Below, piece by piece: positions 16,485 to 25,243 of a stretch of DNA of 64,000 bases (position 1 is the first letter of the stretch; every line of letters begins with the position of its first letter). The notes under the pieces are model-generated. The model saw only the letters and a program-made list of their open reading frames with translations, was not told the origin of the DNA and made no database searches. A program made the translations under genes and the position numbers. The stretch comes from Sphaerochaeta sp032144095 (GTDB taxonomy: Bacteria; Spirochaetota; Spirochaetia; Sphaerochaetales; Sphaerochaetaceae), in contig NZ_JAVSNJ010000003.1 of NCBI RefSeq assembly GCF_032144095.1, positions 124,001 through 188,000 on the forward strand, written 5' to 3'.

Positions 16485-18811
16485 ACTGTTGTAGCTCCTA
16501 TGGTTTGGTCTTTCCTAATGTTCCTGGGCAAGAGGAGACCCCTTTTGTCCAGATGGTTGATGATGACGATGAGGATGGTAAGGGTAAGGGTCGCACTCAT
16601 GGCCATGTTCAGCACGATGAGGGCACCTACCTGCCTGTTGGGTGGGAAGACACTGAACAGCAGGACGGCAAAGCCTCCCATCACGGCAATGGCGTTGAGG
16701 ATGATCGCCCGGCCGGTATGGCTGAGCGTCTCTTTCGTGGCCTGTTCGATGTCATATCCCTTGAGCCTACGGTTGGTGTAGTGCTCAAGCAGGTGTATGG
16801 AGTAGTCGACCCCGATTCCCACCGCAATGCTGGAGATGAGTGCTGTTGCAGAGCTGAGGGGGATGTCCAGCAAACCCATCACCCCAAAGTTCACCACGGC
16901 AGTGATGGCGATCGGAACCGTTCCTGCAAGGCCTACCCAAAGGTTTCTGAACAGCAGGGTAAGCAGGATGACCACGATGACAAAGGAGAGGACGAGGCTT
17001 ATGATCTGCCCTTTGAGCAGGAGACTTGAGAATACATATGCCTTGTAGCCGCTGCCTGCAAAGCTGATGGTAATCCCATAGGAAGCAAACTGGGCCTCTG
17101 CCTCCTGTGCCAATTCGATGATGGAGCCCAGTACTGCAGAGCTGTCGCTCTTCAGCTGGAAGGTGATGTTCGCCTTGGTATAGTCGTAGTCGATTACCTT
17201 CTCCAAGGTCTCCGGGTCGCCGGAAAATTCGTACAGAAGCAGGTATTGGGCAACCAGATCCCTGCTTTCAGGAATGGTCCAGAAACTTGTGTCGTTGTCA
17301 TGCATGACCAGGTTCATCTGCTTGAGGAATGTGGTCAGCGAGAAGGTTGATCCGACCATCGGGTCCTTGGCCAGCCTTGTCTGAAGCTCATCCATGGCCA
17401 GCAAAACTGCAGGTTCCTTGAAAACTCCTTCCTCATCCGAGCTGAGGATGATGTTGAGCGAAGAGGTCCCTCCAAACTTCTTGTTTACGAATGCATCGGT
17501 CATCGCGATGGGGGAGTCGGGTTCGAAGTTTGCCAAAAAACTGGTATCGATCCAGACTTTTGTCGCCCCGTACCCACTGAGGATGATGAGCAGGACCGTC
17601 AGGGTGATCACCCACCGTTGTTTTTCGATGAGCAAGATACCCCACCTGTGGTCCTTGGGGGGCTTCTGCTGTTTTGCAGTCAGCCCTTTTGCCTTCTTTT
17701 TGGGGATGCCAAGGAGGTATACCGAAGCCGGGAAGAGAATGAGAGCCAACAACATCTCGGCGATGACCCCTATTGCGGCAAAGAGGCCGAAATACCGGAC
17801 AGGAAGCACTTGGCTACTCATCAGGGATATGAACCCGATGGCCGTGGTTAGAGCTGCCATGAAGATGGGCCTGATCATCTCCTTCAGGACCGACTGGGCA
17901 AGCTGGTCCCGGCTAAGCTCTGGGGAGTCCTGGATCCTGTGGTGGATCGCATTGTGCATGTGGATGCCGTAGGCCACCCCGATTGCAATGAGCATGACGG
18001 GTATCATGGTATCCACTGCATAGATGGGGATGCCCAGCAAGGCTTTCGTGCCAAAGGCGAAGAGCGTGCCAAACAGGACGATGACCATGTTGATGATGGT
18101 ATCCCGTACCGAACGGAGCAAGAGATAGAGCAGGATGATCATGAACAGAATTACCAGGGGGAACATGATGGACATGTCCTTCGGACCCAATTCTGCAAGG
18201 GAGCCCTCGACTATAGGTCGGCCTGCCACATAGAGGCGCTCAGGCCCTTCCCAGCTTTTTGCATACTCTAGCAGACGCTTCTGCAGGGAGGTGGCATTGC
18301 TGTCAGGGTCTATCTCGGCAATGATGAGGGTAGCTGTAGAGTCCAGGCTCACATTCCTTCCGTTGATCATGGAGTTTGCCTTCACACTCTCTTCAAGCCT
18401 GGCAAGGTCTTCCCTTGATGTAGGGACTTCCGTGTAGAAGGGATGGACCTCCATATCCCCATCACTGGAGGTGATGTTGTCTGCTGTGGCAAGGGAGGTT
18501 ACCTTGCCCTCCCGTATTTCAGGAAACTGCTGGGGAAGTTCCTCGGTGATCTTCTTGATCTTCTCCAGGGTGCCAGGATTGTAGATGGAGGTAGGGTGCT
18601 CCACCACCAACAGGATCGAGTCCTGGATATTGAAGAGCTCTTCAGCCTCATCGCTAGCCATGAAGGCAGGGTGGGTGGAAGGCATGTACTTGTTCAGGTC
18701 GGTCTCAAGGCTTGCGTTTGATGCAATGCCAAAGACAAACAGGGCAAGGAGAGTGACAAGAGCGAGCAAAATGAGTAGTGGTTTCTTAGCTAAAGATGAG
18801 AAAAATCTCAT
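16481..18811 (-). CDS. RND-superfamily transporter, MMPL/HpnN-like
   Basis: 776 residues, about 12 membrane segments in two repeats of one plus five helices, each with a large periplasmic domain, the layout of MMPL-type lipid exporters rather than 1000-residue drug pumps. Visible membrane motifs include GIGVDYSIHLLEHYTNRR in the second repeat and IAIGVAYGIHMHNAIHHR in the first. GGAGG lies 4 nt upstream of the ATG at 18811. It is preceded by a TetR gene and followed by LolA-like and OMP genes, pointing to export of a lipid or hydrophobic compound. Substrate unknown. Confidence 0.88.
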   Translation of the reverse strand: MRFFSSLAKKPLLILLALVTLLALFVFGIASNASLETDLNKYMPSTHPAFMASDEAEELFNIQDSILLVVEHPTSIYNPGTLEKIKKITEELPQQFPEIREGKVTSLATADNITSSDGDMEVHPFYTEVPTSREDLARLEESVKANSMINGRNVSLDSTATLIIAEIDPDSNATSLQKRLLEYAKSWEGPERLYVAGRPIVEGSLAELGPKDMSIMFPLVILFMIILLYLLLRSVRDTIINMVIVLFGTLFAFGTKALLGIPIYAVDTMIPVMLIAIGVAYGIHMHNAIHHRIQDSPELSRDQLAQSVLKEMIRPIFMAALTTAIGFISLMSSQVLPVRYFGLFAAIGVIAEMLLALILFPASVYLLGIPKKKAKGLTAKQQKPPKDHRWGILLIEKQRWVITLTVLLIILSGYGATKVWIDTSFLANFEPDSPIAMTDAFVNKKFGGTSSLNIILSSDEEGVFKEPAVLLAMDELQTRLAKDPMVGSTFSLTTFLKQMNLVMHDNDTSFWTIPESRDLVAQYLLLYEFSGDPETLEKVIDYDYTKANITFQLKSDSSAVLGSIIELAQEAEAQFASYGITISFAGSGYKAYVFSSLLLKGQIISLVLSFVIVVILLTLLFRNLWVGLAGTVPIAITAVVNFGVMGLLDIPLSSATALISSIAVGIGVDYSIHLLEHYTNRRLKGYDIEQATKETLSHTGRAIILNAIAVMGGFAVLLFSVFPPNRQVGALIVLNMAMSATLTLTILIVIINHLDKRGLLLPRNIRKDQTIGATTV

Positions 18812-18823
18812 AGTTCCTCCAAG

Positions 18824-18841
18824 TTTGTTATCGTTAACTAA
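18824..18841. promoter_or_regulatory. Candidate TetR half-site upstream of the RND gene
   Basis: On the - strand TAGTTAACGATAACAAA lies just upstream of the RND ribosome-binding site; it shares GTTAACG with the TetR operator at 19477-19500 but the second half is spaced differently (GTTA-ACGA-TAAC). Confidence 0.35.
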
Positions 18842-18883
18842 TCAGAAGGATACAACAATCCCACTGCTTAGCTGCGTGTGATC

Positions 18884-19465
18884 TTACGTTAGGTTGAAAA
18901 GTTGGACAAAGCTCTTGTGCAGGAGTGGGGCATAGGTGAGAAGGCCTTCCTCCTCCCCTCTGAGGTGCCATCTCGATACGGTGAGACGGATTGTTCCAAA
19001 GGTCATGAGGGCTAATTCCTGGGCAGGGATGTCACTCCGACAAGCCCCCTCTTTCATGATGAGGGAAAAATAGGAACTCAGGATTTCCAGGTTCTTCTCC
19101 AGGAGGGCATTCAGTTCAGGGCGAAGCTCCGGGTCGGCATTAAAGGTCTCTTCGGCAAAGAGAAGCAAGGAGAAGGCCTTGTTCCCTTCGAGTTCGGAAA
19201 AAAGCTGTTCAAGGAATTGCCTGAACTGCACGCTAGGGGAGCCTTGGGGTTTGATGAATCCCTGGAAATTGGGCGCTATCTTGACCTGCAGATAGGCAAG
19301 GATTGCGACGAGCAGCTCATGCTTGTTGGTAAAATGCCGATAGAGGGCGGGTTCCGATACCCCAATGGCTGAGGCGACATTGCGGATGGTGAGCTTTTGT
19401 ATGCCGGACTCTGAGGTCAGTTGTATGGCAGCTTCCAGTATTTCTATCTGTCGGTCGGTCAGCAT
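18884..19465 (-). CDS. TetR-family transcriptional regulator
   Basis: 193 residues. The N-terminal helix-turn-helix is typical (IRNVASAIGVSEPALYRHF, about 27-45), with a helical ligand-binding C-terminal domain. The start at 19465 is chosen because AGGAGGGG lies 6 nt upstream; a longer reading would cross the operator and its own promoter. It is the first gene of the TetR-RND-LolA-like-OMP set, 72 bp before the RND gene. The perfect palindrome immediately upstream predicts autoregulation. Confidence 0.9.
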   Translation of the reverse strand: MLTDRQIEILEAAIQLTSESGIQKLTIRNVASAIGVSEPALYRHFTNKHELLVAILAYLQVKIAPNFQGFIKPQGSPSVQFRQFLEQLFSELEGNKAFSLLLFAEETFNADPELRPELNALLEKNLEILSSYFSLIMKEGACRSDIPAQELALMTFGTIRLTVSRWHLRGEEEGLLTYAPLLHKSFVQLFNLT

Positions 19466-19476
19466 ATCCCCTCCTA

Positions 19477-19500
19477 GTAGGTTAACGCTCACTAACCTAC
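19477..19500. promoter_or_regulatory. Perfect 24-bp inverted repeat, TetR autoregulatory operator
   Basis: GTAGGTTA - 8 nt - TAACCTAC, perfect arms, between the TetR promoter and its ribosome-binding site. Its position over the -10 element fits repression of tetR and the downstream operon. Confidence 0.75.
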
Positions 19501-19522
19501 TGGTATTTGCCTTTTTTGGCAA
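19494..19522 (-). promoter_or_regulatory. Candidate promoter of the TetR operon
   Basis: On the - strand, TTGCCA (19522-19517), 17-bp spacer, TAGGTT (19499-19494). The -10 lies within one arm of the palindrome. Confidence 0.45.
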
Positions 19523-19671
19523 GGGGTATCCTCATTTTTTTGAGAAATCGTAGCGATGTTCATGTGTTTATTTGACAATGTATGAGGGATTCTTCTGTTG
19601 TGTATTATGTAAAAATATAGGTAAAAACAAATTATCTGTCCAGGCTTGTTGTGGTACGGTGATGGAGCCTT

Positions 19672-19699
19672 ATGCCCAAGAAAACGTGTTTTTGGGCAT
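19672..19699. terminator. Second strong hairpin downstream of efp
   Basis: ATGCCCA pairs with TGGGCAT, with inner AAAAC/GTTTT pairing. It lies just past the efp terminator on the - strand and may be a back-up. Confidence 0.5.
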
Positions 19700-19700
19700 G

Positions 19701-19728
19701 AAAAAGGGCTGACATCTGCCAGCCCTTC
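19701..19728 (-). terminator. Rho-independent terminator of efp
   Basis: AAGGGCTG / CAGCCCTT stem (19704-19711, 19720-19727). On the - strand it is followed by a run of five T. Confidence 0.85.
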
Positions 19729-19745
19729 CCTTGGATCATCATCAA

Positions 19746-20309
19746 CTAGTTGTTGACACGCTCCAGATACTCCTTGGTCTCGGTGTTTACCCGAATCTTT
19801 TCACCCTGCTTGATGAAGATGGGGACTCGGACCTTCAGGCCAGTCTCGGTAGTCACATACTTGGTGGCTCCCTGGACAGTGTCGCCCTTTACGGCCTCTT
19901 CAGCCTCGGCAACAAAGTAGACTACCTTGGGTGGAATCTGGATTTCCAGCAGCTGTGATTCCCAGAATGTGCAACGGTATGTTTCGCCATCTTTCATGAG
20001 GAACTCATAGTCAGGGAACGTAGCCATGGGCACTTCGATCTGGTCAAAGGTGTCGGTCAACATGAAGTGAAAGTTTTCACCATCATTGTACAGGTACTGG
20101 CTGTCCCTGTCCTGGACCATAATGTCATCGACGTTATCCTGGGTTTTCATGGTCTCGCTGAGAGATTGTCCTGTGGATGGGCTTTTCAGCTTTAGACGGA
20201 CGAACGCCGATCCCTTTCCAGGGCTTACAAATTCTCGGTCTACGCAAATAAAGGGCTGACCCTTGATCAATAGGGCAGTACCCTTATCTATTTGACCTGC
20301 TTTAATCAT
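19746..20309 (-). CDS. efp: Translation elongation factor P
   Basis: 187 residues, the usual EF-P length with its three beta-barrel domains. EF-P enters the ribosomal E site and relieves stalling at polyproline. The tip of the first domain reads SPGKGSAFVR, and Lys32 corresponds to the lysine (Lys34 in E. coli) that EpmA modifies with (R)-beta-lysine. GAGGT precedes the start. The gene lies 28 bp after epmA on the same strand, so a lysine-type modification rather than a rhamnose-type one is expected. Confidence 0.96.
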   Translation of the reverse strand: MIKAGQIDKGTALLIKGQPFICVDREFVSPGKGSAFVRLKLKSPSTGQSLSETMKTQDNVDDIMVQDRDSQYLYNDGENFHFMLTDTFDQIEVPMATFPDYEFLMKDGETYRCTFWESQLLEIQIPPKVVYFVAEAEEAVKGDTVQGATKYVTTETGLKVRVPIFIKQGEKIRVNTETKEYLERVNN

Positions 20310-20337
20310 GTTTATTACCTCATATATAGAATTACGC

Positions 20338-21330
20338 TTATTTACCGGAGACTAGTGTACCAGAAAAAGGAAAAAGAATCACCCCCTCAAGGCTTGATTC
20401 TCCCATAAGCAGCATCTGCAGCCTATCCAAACCCATGGCAACCCCTGAACACTGGGGAAAGGTGGTGAAAATATCTGCAAAATCGGGGTCTGCATCGGGG
20501 ATGACGCTCTCCTTGTTTGCCCGTTCCTGAACGAGGGAGGCGTACTGTTTCCTGTAGTAGGAGCGTACCTTTTCAGGGTCCCGTTCCTCGTCATAGCAGT
20601 TGGCTATCTCGACACCCCCGGCATACATCTCCCAACGCTTGCGGTAGTTGCCGTCACGTTTGGCCAGGCAGTCTATCTGGGCAGGGTACCTGTCAAGGAC
20701 CAGGGGTTTCTTTTGTGGGAGGTTGGGTTCCACCAAGGTGAGGAATATCCTGTTGAAGGTATCTTCCCAGCTTTCGGGTTCGTCGGGTACCTGCAGGTTT
20801 AGCCTCCTTGCCTCCTGGGCAAGGGAACGTTGGCTCTGATGCTTGTCAAGGTCGACCTTGGCAAACTGCCACATGGCCTCGGTTACCGTGAGCCTGTCAA
20901 AGGGGGGCTTGAGATGGTCTGGCCCATCCTTGGGAACCAGGGAGGCAAAGAGCTCCTCGGTGAGTGCGACCGAATCTTGCTCATCCATGCCGACGCTGTA
21001 GTACTCGAGCATGGAGAACTCGGGGTTGTGGTGCCTGCCTATCTGCTCGCTGTTGCGAAAGCAGTGGCCGATCTGGTAGATGCTTCCAAACCCCTGGGCT
21101 ATGAGCTTCTTCATATAGATTTCAGGGGAGGGAATGAGGTAGAGCTCCCTTGAATCCAGGAACTCATTTTCGAACCGGGTCCCAAAATTCTCTATGGTAG
21201 GTTCTGGGATGAGGTCTGGCGAGAGAGATGGGGTCTCCACCTCAAGATATCCTTTCTGGTCGAAGAAGGAGCGTATGGTTCTATTGAGCTGGCTCCTGAA
21301 CATAGCTGCAGTTTTCATTGATTTTTCCAT
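20338..21330 (-). CDS. epmA: EF-P lysine ligase (EpmA/PoxA/GenX)
   Basis: 330 residues: the catalytic core of a class II lysyl-tRNA synthetase without the anticodon-binding domain, the mark of EpmA. Motif 2 is seen at CFRNSEQIGRHHNPEFSMLE and motif 3 at GVAMGLDRLQMLLMG; the substrate-pocket region reads MYAGGVEIANCYDE. It attaches (R)-beta-lysine to EF-P. Its partner efp is immediately downstream. There is no usable ribosome-binding site: the -10 element ends 6 nt before the ATG, so the message should begin at the start codon. Confidence 0.92.
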   Translation of the reverse strand: MEKSMKTAAMFRSQLNRTIRSFFDQKGYLEVETPSLSPDLIPEPTIENFGTRFENEFLDSRELYLIPSPEIYMKKLIAQGFGSIYQIGHCFRNSEQIGRHHNPEFSMLEYYSVGMDEQDSVALTEELFASLVPKDGPDHLKPPFDRLTVTEAMWQFAKVDLDKHQSQRSLAQEARRLNLQVPDEPESWEDTFNRIFLTLVEPNLPQKKPLVLDRYPAQIDCLAKRDGNYRKRWEMYAGGVEIANCYDEERDPEKVRSYYRKQYASLVQERANKESVIPDADPDFADIFTTFPQCSGVAMGLDRLQMLLMGESSLEGVILFPFSGTLVSGK

Positions 21331-21336
21331 TACCCT

Positions 21337-21366
21337 ATCTTAGCCATAGCGGAGCAGTTGTTGCAA
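21337..21366 (-). promoter_or_regulatory. epmA promoter (leaderless), sharing its -35 with mnmE
   Basis: On the - strand: TTGCAA (21366-21361), 18-bp spacer, TAAGAT (21342-21337), then AGGGTA and the ATG at 21330. The predicted transcription start coincides with the A of the start codon. Confidence 0.6.
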
Positions 21367-21390
21367 GGTCAGCTACCCCTACAGTATACT
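21361..21390 (+). promoter_or_regulatory. mnmE promoter (leaderless)
   Basis: TTGCAA (21361-21366), 18-bp spacer, TATACT (21385-21390), then 7 nt to the ATG at 21398. TTGCAA is its own reverse complement and also serves as the -35 for epmA on the other strand. Confidence 0.65.
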
Positions 21391-21397
21391 GCTTTTC

Positions 21398-22729
21398 ATG
21401 GAAAGCTATAATCGAGACGATATCATATTTGCCCTTGCGACGGCATGGGCCCAGAGCGCACTTGCGGTCATCAGGGTAAGTGGGGAAGGGTGCACAAAGC
21501 TGCTCTCCACCTGCTTCTCACGCCCAAAAGCGCTCATGGATGCACAAAATGCTACGCTGGTGCATGGCTACCTTACCGATGGCCCCGATGGTGCGGTCCT
21601 CGATGAGGTTGTTGCAGCAGTATATACACAGGGCCACGGCTACACAGCTGAAGAGGCTGTTGAGTTTACCTGCCATGGGTCACTGCCTGGACTACGGAGG
21701 ATCCTCTCCTGCTTTAAGCGGTTGGGGATGAGAAATGCAGAACCCGGGGAGTTTACCTTCCGGTCCTTCTTGCATGGGAGGATGGACCTTACCCAGGCAG
21801 AGGCTGTCCAGGAGTTGGTAGCTGCCCAAAGTGAGCGTAGCCAGGCCATGGCCCTGTCACGCCTGGAAGGGGGCCTGAGGGAGCAGATCAACGCTACGAA
21901 GGAGCAGCTTCTGACCCTGCTTGCCCAGGTAGAGGTACAGCTGGACTATGCCGAGGACGAGCTGGACGAGTTCACCTTCCCCCGGGAAGCATTGGGGGTC
22001 CTCTTCCGTTCCATAGCCCTATTGGCAGGGACCTACTCAGTAGGGAGACTCTATGGCCAAGGGGCGAGGATTGTCCTGGCAGGTGCGACCAATGCAGGCA
22101 AGAGCACCCTCTTCAACCTCCTGCTCAAACAGGACCGCTCGATCGTGAGTGACATCAAGGGGACCACACGGGACTACATCGAGGCCGACTGCCTTATTGA
22201 AGGAATTCCCATTCGGCTTTATGATACTGCAGGCCTGAGGGAGAGCAGCGATACCCTTGAAAGTGCAGGCATCAGGAAAACTGAGCAGCTCATCGGTCAG
22301 GCCGACCTGGTGGTGTTTCTTGTAGACAGCAGTGAGGTGGGACATATTCCTGCCAAGGATGAACGTACCCTCATTGTCTACAGCAAGAGCGACCTCTTTC
22401 CTGCCCCCAAGGGGGAGCTTGCCATCTCAGCCCAAAGCGGGCAGGGCATCAAGGGTCTTGTTACGGCCATTGCGAACCGTCTCACCTCGGGTTTTGGAGC
22501 CACAGGTGATGAGCAGGTGGTTATTGAAAGTGAACGACAGCACAGCCTGTTGGACAGTGCAGCCAAGGCCCTTGAACGTGCCCTGGCTCTTGTAGATATG
22601 GATGTTCCCCTGGACATAGTCGCAGTGGAACTAGGGGAGGCGATGCAGAACCTCGGTGAACTTACCGGGGAGGTCACCCCAGCGGATATCCTCCATAAGA
22701 TATTCAGCGGATTCTGCGTAGGGAAATAA
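21398..22729 (+). CDS. mnmE: tRNA modification GTPase MnmE
   Basis: 443 residues. With MnmG it installs the 5-aminomethyl-type group on wobble U34. The N-terminal folate-binding domain starts DDIIFALAT; the GTPase carries G1 GATNAGKST (229-237), G2 GTTRDYIE, G3 DTAGLR and G4 SKSD. The C-terminus ends CVGK, the conserved cysteine motif of MnmE. mnmG follows after one base, and rsmG and ftsK continue the run. No Shine-Dalgarno sequence is present; see the leaderless promoter. Confidence 0.96.
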   Translation: MESYNRDDIIFALATAWAQSALAVIRVSGEGCTKLLSTCFSRPKALMDAQNATLVHGYLTDGPDGAVLDEVVAAVYTQGHGYTAEEAVEFTCHGSLPGLRRILSCFKRLGMRNAEPGEFTFRSFLHGRMDLTQAEAVQELVAAQSERSQAMALSRLEGGLREQINATKEQLLTLLAQVEVQLDYAEDELDEFTFPREALGVLFRSIALLAGTYSVGRLYGQGARIVLAGATNAGKSTLFNLLLKQDRSIVSDIKGTTRDYIEADCLIEGIPIRLYDTAGLRESSDTLESAGIRKTEQLIGQADLVVFLVDSSEVGHIPAKDERTLIVYSKSDLFPAPKGELAISAQSGQGIKGLVTAIANRLTSGFGATGDEQVVIESERQHSLLDSAAKALERALALVDMDVPLDIVAVELGEAMQNLGELTGEVTPADILHKIFSGFCVGK

Positions 22730-22730
22730 A

Positions 22731-24548
22731 ATGGATTACGATGCAATAGTCATCGGCGGAGGCCATGCCGGAATTGAAGCATGCCTCGCCCTGGCAAGAA
22801 TAGGGTTCAAGACCCTCTTGATAACACAGAGCCTCGACACGATCGGAAGGCTCTCATGCAATCCCGCCATCGGTGGCCTCTCCAAGGGGAACATCGTGCG
22901 GGAAGTTGACGCTTTGGGTGGGGAGATGGCGCACCTGATCGACCACTCCATGATCCAGTACAGGATTCTCAACCGCAGGCGCGGCCCTGCAGTGCAGGCC
23001 CCCCGTGCCCAGGCGGACAAGTTCACCTATTCCCGCCTGGCCAAGGAGACCCTGGAGGGGCAGCCGAACCTTGCCCTCTTCATGGACACCGTGGTCGACA
23101 TCCTCCTGGACAAGAAAGGCAAGACCATAGTCGGGGTAAAGACCGAACGGGGCCACTCGATCTCAGCCAAGGTTGTCGTGCTGACTACCGGGACTTTCAT
23201 GGATGGACGGATCTTCATTGGCGAATATGATGCCCCCAACGGGAGGCTCGATGAACCGGCGGCCATCGGGTTGGGATCCGCCTTGAGGGCAAAAGGCTTT
23301 CCCCTAGGGAGGATGAAGACCGGTACCCCGGCAAGGGTACATGCCTCCTCCCTTGACTTTGACAGGATGGAACTGCAGGACGGGGACCCGATCCTCATGC
23401 CCTTCAGCTTTGACTACGATACGGTCGAAAGGCCGATGCTGCCCTGCCACATAACCTGGACCAATGAGGAGACCCACAAGATCATCCGCAGGAACATCCA
23501 CCGCTCTCCTCTCTACGGAGGGAAGATAGTTGGCCTTGGACCACGGTATTGTCCTTCCATCGAGGACAAGGTGGTGCGGTTCCCCGACCGTGACCGCCAC
23601 CAGATATTTGTCGAACCGGAAGGTGTCGGCACCCAGGAGATGTACCTCAATGGCATCTCATCCTCCCTGCCCGAGGATGTGCAGTGGGACTATATCCACA
23701 GCATCGTGGGCCTCGAGCATGCCCAGATCATGCGACCCGGCTATGCGGTGGAGTACGACTACATCGACCCGTTGAACCTCTTTGCCTCGCTGGAAAGCAT
23801 GCATGTTGGGAACCTGTTCATCGCAGGGCAGACCAACGGGACCAGCGGCTATGAGGAGGCTGCCTGCCAAGGGCTCATGGCCGGGATAAATGCCGCCCAG
23901 AAGCTCAAGGGGGAGGAACCCCTTATCCTCTCACGCAATGAGGCCTACACCGGTGTCCTTATCGATGACCTTGTCACCTTGGGTACCAAGGAACCCTATA
24001 GGATGTTCACCAGCCGTGCCGAGTACCGGCTCAACCTCCGCCATGACAGCTGTGACCAGCGCCTTACCCAGAAGGGGTATGATGTCGGCTTGCAGAAGGA
24101 AGAGAACCTGTTGAGGCTGAAGACAAAGCTGGAGAAGATCGAGGCGGTCAAGGACCTTCTGGGAAAACGTAAGTATGGTACCAAGGTTGCTTCCGATGCA
24201 TTGAAGATGCCAGAGGTCACCATGGAGGATCTTGAGGTGGTGATACCCGAGTTGTATGACTTTGAACAGCCCATCCGCTATCAGGTTGAACTGGATGTGA
24301 AATATGCCGGATACATCAACCGCCAGGATCGGCAGGTCAGCCGCTTTGAGAAGCTTGAGAGCCTGGTCATCCCAGCAACGTTCGACTATGACAAGATTGA
24401 GGGCCTGAGTGCCGAGTCCCGTGAGAAGTTCAAGAAGATACGGCCCCACTCTGTGGGACAGGCTACGAGGATCAGTGGGGTGCGCAGTGGTGACATTGCC
24501 ATCCTGATCATCCATGTGGACAAGGGAGGCAAGCATGGGAAAGTATGA
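22731..24548 (+). CDS. mnmG: tRNA uridine-5-carboxymethylaminomethyl modification enzyme MnmG
   Basis: 605 residues, FAD-dependent partner of MnmE. The N-terminal dinucleotide-binding motif is GGGHAGIEA (about 9-17), followed by the conserved SCNPAIGGLSKGN and the NRRRGPAVQAPRAQADK segment. The C-terminal helical domain ends with the usual YAGYI and RISGV motifs. Translationally linked to mnmE and overlapping rsmG by 14 nt. Confidence 0.97.
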   Translation: MDYDAIVIGGGHAGIEACLALARIGFKTLLITQSLDTIGRLSCNPAIGGLSKGNIVREVDALGGEMAHLIDHSMIQYRILNRRRGPAVQAPRAQADKFTYSRLAKETLEGQPNLALFMDTVVDILLDKKGKTIVGVKTERGHSISAKVVVLTTGTFMDGRIFIGEYDAPNGRLDEPAAIGLGSALRAKGFPLGRMKTGTPARVHASSLDFDRMELQDGDPILMPFSFDYDTVERPMLPCHITWTNEETHKIIRRNIHRSPLYGGKIVGLGPRYCPSIEDKVVRFPDRDRHQIFVEPEGVGTQEMYLNGISSSLPEDVQWDYIHSIVGLEHAQIMRPGYAVEYDYIDPLNLFASLESMHVGNLFIAGQTNGTSGYEEAACQGLMAGINAAQKLKGEEPLILSRNEAYTGVLIDDLVTLGTKEPYRMFTSRAEYRLNLRHDSCDQRLTQKGYDVGLQKEENLLRLKTKLEKIEAVKDLLGKRKYGTKVASDALKMPEVTMEDLEVVIPELYDFEQPIRYQVELDVKYAGYINRQDRQVSRFEKLESLVIPATFDYDKIEGLSAESREKFKKIRPHSVGQATRISGVRSGDIAILIIHVDKGGKHGKV

Positions 24549-25215
24549 TGAGCTGCTCAGTTCCTCGCTTGCCGAACTGGGCCTTGCGTTCGATGCCGAC
24601 CAGATGAAACAGCTCAATGCCTATATCGCCGAGCTCGAGCTGTGGAATCCTGCCTACAAGCTGGTAGGTGCGGAAGGGGAGGAATTGATAACCAAGCACA
24701 TCATTGACAGCCTTTCGGCAGTCAAGACAATCCAAGGCCTCCTTTCCTCCTATACAGAACCCCATATCGCTGACCTGGGCTCGGGGGCGGGCCTGCCTGG
24801 CATCCCCTTGGCCATCGCCCTGAAGGGTTGCCATGTAACCCTTGTGGAACGCATGGGCAGGCGTGTTGGTTTCTTGCGCAACGCCTTGGCCATCTGCCGC
24901 CTTACAGACCGGGTGGAGGTGTGTGACAAGGACCTGAAGGAGGTCGGAGGGACATTCCATCTGATAACCTTCAGGGCTTTCCGCCCATTGTATGATATCC
25001 TTGATGCAGTTGAGCCCATCCTTGCCGAGGATGGAGTGGTGGTTGCCTACAAGGGGCAGGAAGAGAATCTGCGCGTGGAACTGGAAAAGGTGGCTCAGAC
25101 TTGCACCAGCAGGTGGGACAGTTCGGAAGTATCCCTGAGTGTTCCCCATCTTGAAGCGCAGAGGATGCTTTGCCTATTGCAGAAGCATGACACCTTTTTG
25201 AAAGAACGGTGTTAG
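24535..25215 (+). CDS. rsmG: 16S rRNA (guanine-527-N7) methyltransferase
   Basis: 226 residues. The AdoMet-binding motif is DLGSGAGLPGIPLAI (Asp80 onward). Start at 24535 is preferred over the ATG at 24514 because GGGAGGC sits just before it. Methylates G527 of 16S rRNA. The gene order mnmE-mnmG-rsmG is conserved in many bacteria and supports the call. Confidence 0.94.
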   Translation: MGKYDELLSSSLAELGLAFDADQMKQLNAYIAELELWNPAYKLVGAEGEELITKHIIDSLSAVKTIQGLLSSYTEPHIADLGSGAGLPGIPLAIALKGCHVTLVERMGRRVGFLRNALAICRLTDRVEVCDKDLKEVGGTFHLITFRAFRPLYDILDAVEPILAEDGVVVAYKGQEENLRVELEKVAQTCTSRWDSSEVSLSVPHLEAQRMLCLLQKHDTFLKERC

Positions 25216-25243
25216 TCTTCTTAGGGGCTACGAGGAGAAGGTT

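Noticed and set aside
19572..19620. TTGACA followed by TATTAT on the + strand
   Set aside because: The spacing is about 25 bp and no + strand gene follows.
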